Assembly: GCF_900095825.1 (NCBI RefSeq)
Contig: NZ_LT608315.1
Span: 859,873 to 923,872 of the forward strand
From: Acidaminococcus massiliensis
GTDB taxonomy: Bacteria > Bacillota > Negativicutes > Acidaminococcales > Acidaminococcaceae
Reading direction: 5' to 3'
Length of the DNA stretch: 64,000 nucleotides
Below, piece by piece: positions 26,011 to 35,779 of the stretch. Made by a program: the position numbers and the translations under genes. Numbering within the stretch: position 1 is the stretch's first letter; each line of letters opens with the position of its first letter. Under the pieces are notes generated by a model that worked only from the letters and a program-made list of their open reading frames with translations, was not told the origin of the DNA and ran no database searches.

Positions 26011-27315
26011 ATGGAAATCTTAACCAACCCCATCGTCGTCTCCGTCGTCGTCATGTCCGTACTCTGTCTGCTCAAGATGAATGTACTCTTTGCCATCCTG
26101 GTGGCCGCCATTGTAGCCGGTGTCACGGGAGGTCTGGCCATTGACAAGACGGTCAGCATCTTGATCGGCGGCATGGGCGGGAACTCGGAAACCGCTCTGA
26201 GCTACATCCTGTTGGGAACCTTGGCTGTAGCCATCGGGCGGTCCGGCCTGGCGGATATTGCAGCACGGAAAATCACCAAGGTGGTAGGGACGAAAAAAGC
26301 GGCCTTTGTATTCCTCATCGCTTTCGTATCCTGCTTCTCCCAGAACCTGATCCCTGTGCATATTGCTTTCATCCCTATTTTGATTCCCCCGCTGCTGGTG
26401 GTGATGAACCACATGAAACTAGACCGGAGAGCCGTTGCCTGCGCACTGACCTTCGGGCTGAAAGCTCCGTACGTATCCCTTCCTGTAGGGTTCGGACTGC
26501 TGTTCATGACCATCATCAAAGACCAAATGGTAGCCAACAATGTCCAGGTTTCCATCAGTGACATTTCTTCCGTGATGTGGATCGGCGGTGCCTCCATGCT
26601 GGTGGGCCTGATCCTTTCCACCCTTTTCTACAGCCGGGACCGGGAATACAAGGACCTGCCCATTATGGGGATGGATGAAAAATCCGGGGAAACGGAAATG
26701 AACGCGGACTGCTGGAAGGCACTGGCCGGCGCTGTGGCAGCTTTCGTAGCCCAGCTGTATTTCAAATCCCTGCCCATCGGTGCCATGTGCGGCCTTCTGG
26801 TGCTGCTGGTCACTGGTTCTATCAAATGGAACAAGATGGATGAGATGGTGGACGGCGGCGTAAAGATGATGGGCTTCATCGCGTTCGTCATGCTGGTGGC
26901 AGCCGGCTACGCCAACGTGCTCCGGGAAACCCACTCTGTGGAATCCCTGGTCATGGCTACCACTTCCGTCATCAATACCAAGTTCAGCGGTGCCTTCCTG
27001 ATGCTGGCTGTGGGCCTCTTGATCACCATGGGCATCGGGACTTCCTTCGGGACCATCCCTGTGGTGGCTTCCATCTACATCCCCATGGGCCTGAAACTGG
27101 GCTTCAGCATTCCCTCCATCATCCTGCTGATCGGGATCGCTGCAGCACTGGGGGATGCTGGTTCTCCTGCTTCCGACTCTACCCTGGGACCTACTTCAGG
27201 GCTCAATGCAGACGGACAGCACAACCATATTTGGGATACCTGCGTACCTACCTTCATCTTCTTCGATGTGACCCTGTTCATCGGCGGTATGATCGGCGCC
27301 TTGATCCTGGGCTAA
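26011..27315 (+). CDS. YuiF/NhaC-type transporter, probable histidine carrier
   Basis: A 434-residue, roughly 11-12 TM carrier of the Na+/H+ antiporter-like family that includes Bacillus YuiF. Distinctive motifs are FVSCFSQNLIPVHIAFIPILIPPLL, FGLKAPYVSLPVGFGLLF and ALGDAGSPASDSTLGPTSGLN. Its location directly before hutH suggests amino-acid uptake, most simply histidine; members of the family have been linked to histidine transport. Antiport of Na+ is the alternative. AAGGAG gives 10-bp spacing to ATG 26011; the open frame starts earlier at a GTG with no ribosome site. Confidence 0.85.
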   Translation: MEILTNPIVVSVVVMSVLCLLKMNVLFAILVAAIVAGVTGGLAIDKTVSILIGGMGGNSETALSYILLGTLAVAIGRSGLADIAARKITKVVGTKKAAFVFLIAFVSCFSQNLIPVHIAFIPILIPPLLVVMNHMKLDRRAVACALTFGLKAPYVSLPVGFGLLFMTIIKDQMVANNVQVSISDISSVMWIGGASMLVGLILSTLFYSRDREYKDLPIMGMDEKSGETEMNADCWKALAGAVAAFVAQLYFKSLPIGAMCGLLVLLVTGSIKWNKMDEMVDGGVKMMGFIAFVMLVAAGYANVLRETHSVESLVMATTSVINTKFSGAFLMLAVGLLITMGIGTSFGTIPVVASIYIPMGLKLGFSIPSIILLIGIAAALGDAGSPASDSTLGPTSGLNADGQHNHIWDTCVPTFIFFDVTLFIGGMIGALILG

Positions 27316-27329
27316 TTGGATAATCAAAC

Positions 27330-27354
27330 AGGGGCTGCCAGACAGCCCCTTTCT
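27330..27354 (+). terminator. Short terminator between transporter and hutH
   Basis: AGGGGCTG pairs with CAGCCCCT around CCAGA, followed by TTTCT. The tail is short and hutH starts 30 bases later with no separate promoter visible, so this may only partially terminate. Confidence 0.75.
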
Positions 27355-27383
27355 ATGGAATGAATTTTAAGGAGGATGCTGAA

Positions 27384-28943
27384 ATGTTGAAAGACGTAAA
27401 AGCCATCAAAGAAGTTGTCCTGACCGGAAATGACCTGACCCTGGAACAGTTGATCGCCGTCAGCCGGTATGATGCCAAACTGTCCTTCGATCCGGATGCC
27501 GTGGCCCGCATCAAGGCTTCTCGGGCGCTCATCGATGATATCGTCAACAGTGACCGGGTGGTCTACGGAGTCACCACCGGTTTCGGTTCTCTGTGCCGGG
27601 TCCACATTTCTAAAGAAGACTGTGCACAGCTCCAGGAAAACCTGATCCGGACTCATTCCTGCGGTTACGGCAAACCTCTCAGCCGGGAAGTGACCCGGGC
27701 TGCCATGACCATCCGGGCCAATGCCCTGGTGAAAGGATATTCCGGCATCCGGCTGTCCACCCTGCAGACTTTGGTGGATATGATCAATAAAGGGGTCCAT
27801 CCTTACATCCCGGAAAAAGGGTCCCTGGGAGCTTCCGGTGACCTGGCGCCTCTGGCCCATATGGTCCTGCCCATGCTGGGGCTGGGAGATGCGGAATACC
27901 AGGGCACGGTGATGCCCGGCAAGGAAGCCATGGAAAAGGCCGGGATCCCCATCATCCATCTGGAAGCCAAGGAAGGCCTGGCTCTCATCAACGGTACTCC
28001 GATCCTCACCGCCATGGGCGTATTCGCCCTGTGGGAAGGCATGTCCCTGCTGAAACAGAGCGATATCGCTGCGGCTCTTTCCATCGAAGCCCAGCGGGGA
28101 ATCATCGATGCTTTTGACGAACGGCTCCATGTGATCCGTCCTCACAGAGGGCAGCTGGATACTGCTTACAACCTGCGGAACCTGCTGGCCGGCAGTACCT
28201 ATGTGACCCATCAGGGCCAGCTGAAGGTGCAGGATGCCTACTGCCTGCGCTGCGTGCCCCAGATCCATGGGGCCAGCAAGGACGCCCTGGGCTTTGTGAA
28301 GGATAAAGTGGACATTGAAATCAATGCGGCTACCGATAACCCCATCGTCCTGCCGGACGGTGACGTGATTTCCGGTGGGAACTTCCACGGCGAACCCATG
28401 GCCCTGCCTTTCGACTTCCTGGGCATCGGGATCTCTGAAATCGCCAATGTTTCCGAACGGCGCCTGGAACGGCTGATCAACAATTCCCTCAGCGGATTCC
28501 CGTCCTTCTTGGTGAAACATTCCGGCCTGAACTCCGGCTTCATGATCACCCAATATGCGGCAGCCGCCCTGGTCAGCGAAAACAAGGTCCTGGCCCATCC
28601 GGCTTCTGTGGATTCCATCCCCTCCTGCGAAAACCAGGAAGACCTGGTCAGCATGGGTGCCCATGCCGCCCGGAAGGCCGGAGAGATTGCCTTCAACGCC
28701 CGCCGGGTGGTGGCCACAGAAATCCTGGCTGCCTGCCAAGCCATCGATCTGCGGGAAGGAGAAGGCTTCAAACTGGGTGCCGGTACCCAGGCCGCCTATG
28801 ATGCGGTCCGTAAGACCAATGATTTCATTGCCTACGACAAGGATATCGAAATGTTCAAGGAACTGGAAAAGATCACCGATCTGGTCCAGGCTGGCGGTAT
28901 CCTGGAAGCGGTAGAAGACAAAGTCGACCTGAAATTCTTCTGA
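27384..28943 (+). CDS. hutH: Histidine ammonia-lyase
   Basis: Deaminates histidine to trans-urocanate. The 519-residue protein has all the histidase hallmarks: VYGVTTGFGSLC with Tyr61, the MIO-forming GSLGASGDLAPLAHM (Ala-Ser-Gly at 150-152), INGTP, QDAYCLRCVPQ and SCENQEDLVSM. It is thus the canonical enzyme, unlike the two MIO-less paralogues upstream. AAGGAGG gives 9-bp spacing to ATG 27384; an in-frame ATG at 27360 precedes the ribosome site. Probably co-transcribed with the YuiF-like carrier by read-through. Confidence 0.97.
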   Translation: MLKDVKAIKEVVLTGNDLTLEQLIAVSRYDAKLSFDPDAVARIKASRALIDDIVNSDRVVYGVTTGFGSLCRVHISKEDCAQLQENLIRTHSCGYGKPLSREVTRAAMTIRANALVKGYSGIRLSTLQTLVDMINKGVHPYIPEKGSLGASGDLAPLAHMVLPMLGLGDAEYQGTVMPGKEAMEKAGIPIIHLEAKEGLALINGTPILTAMGVFALWEGMSLLKQSDIAAALSIEAQRGIIDAFDERLHVIRPHRGQLDTAYNLRNLLAGSTYVTHQGQLKVQDAYCLRCVPQIHGASKDALGFVKDKVDIEINAATDNPIVLPDGDVISGGNFHGEPMALPFDFLGIGISEIANVSERRLERLINNSLSGFPSFLVKHSGLNSGFMITQYAAAALVSENKVLAHPASVDSIPSCENQEDLVSMGAHAARKAGEIAFNARRVVATEILAACQAIDLREGEGFKLGAGTQAAYDAVRKTNDFIAYDKDIEMFKELEKITDLVQAGGILEAVEDKVDLKFF

Positions 28944-28968
28944 TCGGCCACACATATCCATCCCTCGG

Positions 28969-29016
28969 CTGGAGGTGCTGCACGGAAAGGTGTGGCATCT
29001 CCAGTTGATTTTCTTT
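28969..29016 (+). terminator. hutH terminator
   Basis: CTGGAGGTGCTGCAC pairs with GTGTGGCATCTCCAG (with G-U pairs) around GGAAAG, followed by a T-rich stretch. It precedes the hutU promoter region. Confidence 0.8.
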
Positions 29017-29032
29017 TGACGGTATATACCGA

Positions 29033-29122
29033 AAACGTCCAGAAACGTCAGTTGAAAAAACTGAAAAATTTTTCAAAAGAGGAGTCTGATTAGACGTTTT
29101 TTAGATGAAACCCATTTACAAT
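29033..29122 (+). promoter_or_regulatory. hutU promoter with hut-shared element
   Basis: AAACGTCCAGAAA (29033-29045) and AGACGTTTTTTAG (29092-29104) are followed by TACAAT (29117-29122). The two boxes are identical to those before ftcD, here 59 instead of 50 bases apart (start to start), roughly one helical turn more. They probably bind a common hut regulator. There is no classical -35. Confidence 0.6.
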
Positions 29123-29186
29123 AGAGACATGAAGTCAAGGAAATTGAGTTCCTGCACGAAGGCAATACGCAAAGGAGTGGTATACC

Positions 29187-31238
29187 ATGATGAAAAATGA
29201 AGAAATCGGAAAAGCCATGACCATCAAACTGGAGTTCCCCAACGGACTGCCCAAACCGAAACCTTTCCAAGAAGGCATCCGGAGAGCTCCGGATCGTGGC
29301 TTCCGCCTGACTCCGGCACAGACTGAAATTGCGCTGAAAAATGCTCTGCGGTATATCCCGGAAGAATACCATGAAGAACTGATCCCGGAATTCTTGGAAG
29401 AACTGACCACCCGGGGCCGGATCTACGGCTATCGTTTCCGTCCGGAAGGCCGGATTTACGGGAAACCCATTGACCAATACAAAGGCAAATGCACCGAAGG
29501 CAAGGCTTTCCAGGTGATGATCGACAACAACCTGGACTTTGAAGTGGCCCTGTATCCCTATGAACTGGTGACCTACGGGGAAACTGGCAGCGTCTGCCAT
29601 GACTGGATGCAGTATCTGCTGATCAAACGGTACTTGGAAGAAATCACACCGGACCAGACCTTGGTCATGGAATCCGGCCATCCTCTGGGCCTGTTCCATT
29701 CCAAACCAGAAGCACCGCGGGTCATCATCACCAACGGCCTGATGATCGGGGAATATGACAACCAGCATGATTGGGAAATCGCTGAAGAAATGGGTGTTGC
29801 CAACTATGGCCAGATGACTGCCGGCGGCTGGATGTACATCGGGCCCCAGGGAATCGTCCATGGGACTTTCAACACCATCCTGAACGCCGGCCGTATGAAA
29901 CTGGGGATCCCAGAAGATGGGGACCTGGGCGGCAAACTGTTCGTCACTTCCGGTCTGGGCGGCATGAGCGGTGCCCAGGGCAAAGCGGCGGAAATCGCCA
30001 ACTGCACGGCCATTGTGGCTGAAGTGGATGCTTCCCGGATCAAGACCCGTCTGGATCAGGGCTGGATCTCCGGCGTATCTGATTCCCTGCCGGAAGTCAT
30101 CGCCATGGCTCAGAAATCCATGGCGGAAAAGAAGGGCAAATCCTTTGCTTACCACGGCAATATCGTGGATCTGCTGGAATACATCGTGGACCACAACATC
30201 CATGTGGATCTGGTTTCTGACCAGACTTCCTGCCACAATGCCTACAATGGCGGCTATTGCCCTCAGGGCCTGACCTTCGAAGAACGGACCAAAATGCTGG
30301 CAGAAGATCCTGCCAAGTTCCGGGAACTGGTGGACAAGACCCTCCATGCTCATTTCGAAGCTCTGAAAAAGATCACCGCCCGGGGCGTATACTTCTTCGA
30401 CTACGGCAACTCTTTCATGAAGGCTGTGTTCGATTCCGGCGTGAAGGAAATCTCCAAGAATGGTGTGGATGACAAAGATGGATTCATCTGGCCGTCCTAC
30501 GTGGAAGATATCATGGGACCGCAGCTGTTCGACTACGGCTATGGACCGTTCCGCTGGGTCTGCCTGTCCGGCAAGCCAGAAGACCTGCATAAGACCGATA
30601 TGGCAGCCATGAGCTGCATCGATGTGAACCGCCGGTATCAGGATCGGGACAACTACAACTGGATCCGGGATGCAGAAAAGAACAAACTGGTGGTAGGGAC
30701 CCAGGCCCGTATCCTGTATCAGGACGAAGTGGGCCGTGTGAACATCGCTTTGAAATTCAATGAACTGGTCCGCAATGGAGAAATCGGGCCTGTCATGATG
30801 GGCCGTGACCATCACGATGTATCCGGTACGGATTCTCCGTTCCGGGAAACCTCTAATATCAAAGATGGGTCCAATGTGATGGCTGACATGGCTGTCCAGT
30901 GCTTCGCCGGCAACGCAGCCAGAGGCATGAGCCTGTGTGCTCTCCATAACGGCGGCGGCGTGGGCATCGGCAAAGCCATCAACGGCGGGTTCGGGCTGGT
31001 CCTGGACGGCAGCCACCGGGTAGATGAGATCATCCGCAGCTCCCTGAGCTGGGATGTGATCAGCGGTGTGGCACGCCGGTCCTGGGCACGGAATGAACAT
31101 GCTATGGAAACGGCTGTGGAATTCAACAAGACCCGTCATGGCATCGGTCAGATCACCCTGCCGTACCTGACGGATGACAAACAGATCAAAGACGCAGTGG
31201 CCAAGGTTTATCCGAAAGCCCATGTGATCAAAGACTGA
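29187..31238 (+). CDS. hutU: Urocanate hydratase (long form)
   Basis: NAD+-dependent conversion of urocanate to imidazolonepropionate. The protein has 683 residues, of the longer urocanase class with an inserted segment compared with the roughly 555-residue proteobacterial enzyme. Visible features are YGQMTAGGWMYIGPQGIVHGT, the NAD-binding VTSGLGGMSGAQGKAA (about 254-269) and HNGGGVGIGKAINGGFGLVLDG. AAAGGAGTGG precedes ATG 29187. It has its own hut-type promoter and is followed by a terminator before hutI. Confidence 0.97.
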   Translation: MMKNEEIGKAMTIKLEFPNGLPKPKPFQEGIRRAPDRGFRLTPAQTEIALKNALRYIPEEYHEELIPEFLEELTTRGRIYGYRFRPEGRIYGKPIDQYKGKCTEGKAFQVMIDNNLDFEVALYPYELVTYGETGSVCHDWMQYLLIKRYLEEITPDQTLVMESGHPLGLFHSKPEAPRVIITNGLMIGEYDNQHDWEIAEEMGVANYGQMTAGGWMYIGPQGIVHGTFNTILNAGRMKLGIPEDGDLGGKLFVTSGLGGMSGAQGKAAEIANCTAIVAEVDASRIKTRLDQGWISGVSDSLPEVIAMAQKSMAEKKGKSFAYHGNIVDLLEYIVDHNIHVDLVSDQTSCHNAYNGGYCPQGLTFEERTKMLAEDPAKFRELVDKTLHAHFEALKKITARGVYFFDYGNSFMKAVFDSGVKEISKNGVDDKDGFIWPSYVEDIMGPQLFDYGYGPFRWVCLSGKPEDLHKTDMAAMSCIDVNRRYQDRDNYNWIRDAEKNKLVVGTQARILYQDEVGRVNIALKFNELVRNGEIGPVMMGRDHHDVSGTDSPFRETSNIKDGSNVMADMAVQCFAGNAARGMSLCALHNGGGVGIGKAINGGFGLVLDGSHRVDEIIRSSLSWDVISGVARRSWARNEHAMETAVEFNKTRHGIGQITLPYLTDDKQIKDAVAKVYPKAHVIKD

Positions 31239-31263
31239 TCGAGAGGGATCCATACAGAAAGAG

Positions 31264-31300
31264 AGGGCTGCTGCACGGAAACCGTGCAGCAACCCTTTTG
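31264..31300 (+). terminator. Stem-loop with T-run between hutU and hutI
   Basis: AGGG and TGCTGCACGG pair with CCGTGCAGCA and CCCT (one C-A mismatch) around AAA, followed by TTTTG. HutI starts 24 bases on with no promoter seen, so this hairpin probably attenuates rather than fully ends hutU transcription. Confidence 0.75.
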
Positions 31301-31323
31301 TGGCCCATAAAGGAGGAAAAACG

Positions 31324-32565
31324 ATGGTTGACAGACTGCTCATCAAAAATGCCGCACAGATCGTGACCCCGGAAGGGAATACGGCCCGGCACGGCAGAGA
31401 AATGAAACAATTGAAAATCTATGAAAACCAGTCCATCCTGATTGAAAACGGCATGATCCGCAGCATCGGGAACCAGCCAGACTGGGAGAAACTGGTCCCG
31501 GCGGACAAACAGATCGACGCCTCCGGCAAAGCGGTGCTCCCGGGATTCGTGGATTCCCATACCCATCTGGTGTTCGGAGGCTACCGGCCCGATGAGTTCC
31601 TCTGGCGGATGGGCGGCATGAGCTATATGGAAATCATGGAACGGGGAGGCGGCATCCTGAATACCATGAAAGCCACCCGGGAAGCCAGCCGGGAAGAGTT
31701 GGTAGACCACAGCATGGACTTTTTGAAAAAGATGTTGGCCATGGGGGTCACCACGGTGGAAGCCAAAAGCGGCTACGGCCAGGACCATGATACGGAAATC
31801 AAACAGATGGAAGTGGTCCGTGACCTGAACGAAAAACAGCCCATCGAGCTGGTGTCCACCTTCCTGGGGGCCCATGCGGTACCGCCGGAATTCAAGGACC
31901 GAGGGGATGATTTCATCGAATTCCTGCTGAAAGAAGTGATGCCGGAAGTGGCAGAAAAGCACCTGGCGGAATTCTGTGATGTCTTTTGTGAAAAAGGGGT
32001 ATTTTCCATTGAACAGAGCCGGCATCTCCTGACGGAAGCCCGGAAGATGGGCTTCAAGCTGAAGATCCATGCAGATGAAATCGTCAGCCTGGGCGGGGCC
32101 GAACTGGCAGGAGAACTCCATGCTACCAGTGCGGACCATCTGCTCCACGCTTCCGATGCGGGGATCCGGGCTATGGCGGATAATGGAGTAGTATCCACCT
32201 TGCTGCCCACCACCGCCTTCTGCCTGAAGGAACCTTTTGCCCGGGCCCGGGAGATGATCGATTCCGGCTGTGCCGTGGCTCTGGCTACGGACTTCAATCC
32301 CGGCAGCGGTTTCACCTTCTCCGTCCCTCTGATGATCGGGCTGGCCGTCATCTATATGAAGATGACAGCCGAAGAAGCCATTACAGCCCTGACCCTCAAT
32401 GGGGCTGCTGCGGTGGACCGGGCGGACCGGATCGGGTCTCTGGAGCCGGGAAAACAGGCAGACCTGGTGATCCTCCAGTATCCTTCCTACAAATTCCTGC
32501 CCTACCATACCGGCATCAATATTGTGGAGACCGTTGTCAAGAAGGGCAAAGTGGTATCTCGGTAG
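31324..32565 (+). CDS. hutI: Imidazolonepropionase
   Basis: Hydrolyses imidazolonepropionate to N-formiminoglutamate, the FtcD substrate. The 413-residue amidohydrolase has the metal motif VDSHTHLVFGGYRPDEF (about residues 76-92), the substrate region KSGYGQD, metal ligand segment KIHADEI and ATDFNPGS near the C-terminus. AAAGGAGG sits just upstream of ATG 31324. Together with hutH, hutU and ftcD it completes the histidine-to-glutamate route in this window. Confidence 0.96.
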   Translation: MVDRLLIKNAAQIVTPEGNTARHGREMKQLKIYENQSILIENGMIRSIGNQPDWEKLVPADKQIDASGKAVLPGFVDSHTHLVFGGYRPDEFLWRMGGMSYMEIMERGGGILNTMKATREASREELVDHSMDFLKKMLAMGVTTVEAKSGYGQDHDTEIKQMEVVRDLNEKQPIELVSTFLGAHAVPPEFKDRGDDFIEFLLKEVMPEVAEKHLAEFCDVFCEKGVFSIEQSRHLLTEARKMGFKLKIHADEIVSLGGAELAGELHATSADHLLHASDAGIRAMADNGVVSTLLPTTAFCLKEPFARAREMIDSGCAVALATDFNPGSGFTFSVPLMIGLAVIYMKMTAEEAITALTLNGAAAVDRADRIGSLEPGKQADLVILQYPSYKFLPYHTGINIVETVVKKGKVVSR

Positions 32566-32576
32566 AAAGACCGTTC

Positions 32577-32612
32577 AGCGGGCGTGCCCATGGCACGTCC
32601 CGCTTTTTTTTA
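32577..32612 (+). terminator. hutI terminator
   Basis: AGCGGG(C)GTGCC pairs with GGCACG(T)CCCGCT around CAT and is followed by at least seven Ts. Confidence 0.9.
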
Positions 32613-32627
32613 GCTGGATTTTATACT

Positions 32628-32633
32628 ATAATA
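32628..32633 (+). promoter_or_regulatory. Candidate -10 box for the SARP-like regulator
   Basis: TATAAT lies 84 bases before the regulator start, right after the hutI terminator T-run. The -35 position falls in the T-run and is not distinctive. Confidence 0.45.
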
Positions 32634-32716
32634 GAACTGATTACTATGATAATTTCGAGGGGCTCTCACAGGAGTTGGTATTTTTAACACAAAATTTCGA
32701 TGATGAGGTGTGAAAA

Positions 32717-35700
32717 ATGACAAGTCTGATCCAAGCGCGGTTTTTGGGCGCTCCTGTAATCCAGAAGGACGGCAGGGAAATCTTCTTCCCTTACAACAAG
32801 GTCAATGCTCTGGTCTATTACATCCTGGTCAAAGGGACGGTCATGCGGGATGAGCTGAGCGGCGTGCTGTGGGCGGACAAGCCGGATGCCATTGCCCGGA
32901 AAAATCTGCGCAATGCCATTTATGAAACCAAGAAGATCCTGGGACCGGATGTTTTCATTTCTCCTCGCAAAGCCATCATCAAGGTCAACCCGGCCATCCG
33001 TGTCCAGGTGGATGTGAAGGAGTTCGAAGCGGATCCGGGACGGAATCTGGAACTGTATCAGGGAGCCTTTCTTCAGGGCTTTTTCATCAAGGATGCGGCA
33101 GAGTACGAAAATTGGTACCTCACGGAACGGGACCGTTTGGAAGGCCTGTACATGGATGCGCTGCTGCAGAAACTGAAGGAAGCAGTGGCTGTGAAGAACC
33201 TGGCCAAGGTGACCCGGTACGGCCGGATGCTGATCGCCCACGATCCTTATGATGAATCCATCTACACCCTGCTGCTCCAGACCTACTGTGAACAGGGGAA
33301 TATGAAACAAGCCACAGAGCTGTATGAAGAGATGAAGAAGCTGTTCCGGGAAGAGCTCCAGAGCAATGTGCCTCCGGAAATCGAAGAAATGATGAAACGG
33401 ACCCTCCATCAGGAAAAGCAGGAGAAAAATGAGCTGGGAATCTTGAAAGCCCGGCCCAAAGGCAGCCTGACCGGACGGGAACGGGAACTCCAGCTGGTGA
33501 ATGGGATGGTGGGAGAATTCCTCCAGGGGAAGGACAGCGATACCTTGCTGATCCGAGGAGAAGCAGGCTGCGGCAAGACCATCCTGAAGGACGCCCTGGT
33601 GGAGGAACTGCCCCCAGATGTGACGGTGATCCAGACCAACTGTTTCAAGCCGGAACAGAACATCCTGCTCCGGCCCTGGACGGGAATCGTGGAAGGGCTG
33701 GGGAACCTGATCCGCCGGGAAAAGATCCCCGTGCCCAACATGGATCCCTCCCGTCTGTATGAACTGTTCCCTCAGATGGACATGAGCGGGGACCGGGAGG
33801 CGGGACTGGCGGAAATCAAGGACCTGCTGAAATTCGATGCCATTTTCCACACCCTGTACACGGTGATGGAAAACGTGGCGGAAAGCCGGAAGCTGCTGTT
33901 CATCTTTGAAGATATCCAGTGGATGGATCCCCTCAGCCTGTCCCTTTTGAGCAGCCTGATCCTCCACAAGAAGTCGCCTCAGTTCATGTTCCTGCTGACG
34001 GCCCAGCCTTCCCAGGAAAAGAACTATCAGAAATTCGAGACTTCTGTCTCCATGTACCATAAGCTCCGGCTGCTGGAACTGTCTCCCCTGGACAGGGATA
34101 CTGTCCGGCTCTTTGCCCAGGATATGGAACTGCCGGTGGCGGTGGATGACCGGCTGGTGGACCGGCTGCTGGAAGAATCCAAAGGGAATCTATTCTTGCT
34201 CCGGGAATGCCTGAAGGCCCTGAAGACCACTGGCAGCCTGGACAACCTCACGGAGAACATGCGGAATATCTTTAAATCCAACTGCTTCGCCCTCACCGAC
34301 GACCAGCAGAAGATCCTGGATTTCATTTCCCTGTTCTACGACGGGGCGCCCTTGGCCATGATTTCAGAATACATGCATATGAACAGCCTCCAAGCGCTGG
34401 AGAACCTGGAAGTCCTCCGGAAGAACAATTTCATCCGTCCTGTGCCCCAGCAGCCGGAAGTGATCTATGAAATCGTCCAGCAGAAACTGAAGGAATACGT
34501 CCATCAGCAGATTTCACAGGAAAAGCAGAAGATCCTCCACAGCTACATTGCCAGTCTTTGGGAAAAACGGCTGACCCATTCCCCCCAGGATATCCGTCTG
34601 TACCACCATTTGGAATACCATTACCAGGAGGCAGGAGAACTGGTGAACATGGGGCGTTACAAGCTAAAGATCCTCATGTACTACCTGAACTTCAGCAACG
34701 AACTGTTCCCAGTGCTCAGCAGCGCGGACATCACTCCTGATGATGACAAGAGCCGGTTCATCGAGACCAACCTGGGACAGTTCCTGTCAGAAGTGGACGA
34801 GATGATGCACGCCATCAAAAGGAACTGCGGGGAAACCCCGGAGGTCCGGGATCTGGAAATGAACTATCTCCATCTCATGGGGCGCCACTATATCCGGACC
34901 GGTGAATATGAAAAAGGTGTCCGGAACATCCTGAGCCTGATCGAACAGGCAGCGGAAGTCCACAACCGGGACTACATGCTCATGGGCTACAAGCAGATGA
35001 TCTTCTATGACATCCAGATCGGCAATACGGAGGAAATGAAGAATTATCTGGAAGTAGCCCTGAACCTGGCAGATGAATGCAACTACCACAAGGAAATGGG
35101 TATCCTGCTCCGGCTGAAGGGGCTGAACATGATCATGCAGGGGAACTTCCCAGAGGCGGAACGGCTGCTGAAAGAGTCCATCTCTACCTTTATGGTGACC
35201 CAGAATGTGCAGCGGCGCTATGCCCTGAATATTGCCGGTGCCTATAACTATCTGGGAGAGATCCGCCGGGGGGAAGGCAAATTCCAGGAGGCCCTGGACT
35301 ATTATGACAAGGCCCTGGATTATGCCAAGAACCAGGAAGCCTACAGTTCCTGGGTGGTCTTTTCCTGCAATGCGGGAGTGGCCTGCTACAACCTGGAGCA
35401 GTATGGACGGGCCAAGCAGTATTTCATGCAGGCATATGAACTGTTTCCCCGGTATGTGTTCTACTGGCGGCATCCCATTGTAGAATCCTATCTGGCCCTT
35501 TTGTCCATGCGGGAAGGGAAAGAAGAAGAGGCCATCCGGTTTTTGGACGATGCGCTCCACAAGCTGGGGAATATGAACAATCCCCGGGAAGCCGGTTATG
35601 TATATATGGCCATCGCGCTGCTGAAGAAGCAGCATCCGGACAGCGGGATCTCCCGCCATTATGAAGGCAGTCTGAGCTCCTATGCTACCCGGGCCCTGCA

Positions 35701-35758
35701 GGTCCTGGATCCTTACCGGGACACCTGGGAACGGAAGCAGATGGAAGCCTTGTTTTGA
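32717..35758 (+). CDS. SARP/BTAD-type transcriptional regulator with ATPase and TPR domains
   Basis: A 1013-residue multidomain regulator. Residues 1-95 resemble an OmpR-type winged helix (VLWADKPDAIARKNLRNAIYETKKIL is typical of SARP/BTAD proteins), 95-240 a BTAD helical domain, then an STAND-like NTPase with P-loop GEAGCGKT (281-288) and Walker B LLFIFEDIQWMD. The C-terminal 350 residues contain several TPR-like repeats. It should be an ATP-dependent activator responding to a ligand or protein. It lies between hut and a putative H2-sensing operon, 21 bases before the DRTGG gene, so it may belong to the latter operon. Regulon unknown. GAGGTG precedes ATG 32717. Confidence 0.87.
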   Translation: MTSLIQARFLGAPVIQKDGREIFFPYNKVNALVYYILVKGTVMRDELSGVLWADKPDAIARKNLRNAIYETKKILGPDVFISPRKAIIKVNPAIRVQVDVKEFEADPGRNLELYQGAFLQGFFIKDAAEYENWYLTERDRLEGLYMDALLQKLKEAVAVKNLAKVTRYGRMLIAHDPYDESIYTLLLQTYCEQGNMKQATELYEEMKKLFREELQSNVPPEIEEMMKRTLHQEKQEKNELGILKARPKGSLTGRERELQLVNGMVGEFLQGKDSDTLLIRGEAGCGKTILKDALVEELPPDVTVIQTNCFKPEQNILLRPWTGIVEGLGNLIRREKIPVPNMDPSRLYELFPQMDMSGDREAGLAEIKDLLKFDAIFHTLYTVMENVAESRKLLFIFEDIQWMDPLSLSLLSSLILHKKSPQFMFLLTAQPSQEKNYQKFETSVSMYHKLRLLELSPLDRDTVRLFAQDMELPVAVDDRLVDRLLEESKGNLFLLRECLKALKTTGSLDNLTENMRNIFKSNCFALTDDQQKILDFISLFYDGAPLAMISEYMHMNSLQALENLEVLRKNNFIRPVPQQPEVIYEIVQQKLKEYVHQQISQEKQKILHSYIASLWEKRLTHSPQDIRLYHHLEYHYQEAGELVNMGRYKLKILMYYLNFSNELFPVLSSADITPDDDKSRFIETNLGQFLSEVDEMMHAIKRNCGETPEVRDLEMNYLHLMGRHYIRTGEYEKGVRNILSLIEQAAEVHNRDYMLMGYKQMIFYDIQIGNTEEMKNYLEVALNLADECNYHKEMGILLRLKGLNMIMQGNFPEAERLLKESISTFMVTQNVQRRYALNIAGAYNYLGEIRRGEGKFQEALDYYDKALDYAKNQEAYSSWVVFSCNAGVACYNLEQYGRAKQYFMQAYELFPRYVFYWRHPIVESYLALLSMREGKEEEAIRFLDDALHKLGNMNNPREAGYVYMAIALLKKQHPDSGISRHYEGSLSSYATRALQVLDPYRDTWERKQMEALF

Positions 35759-35779
35759 TATCTTGAAGGAGGGGTTGGA

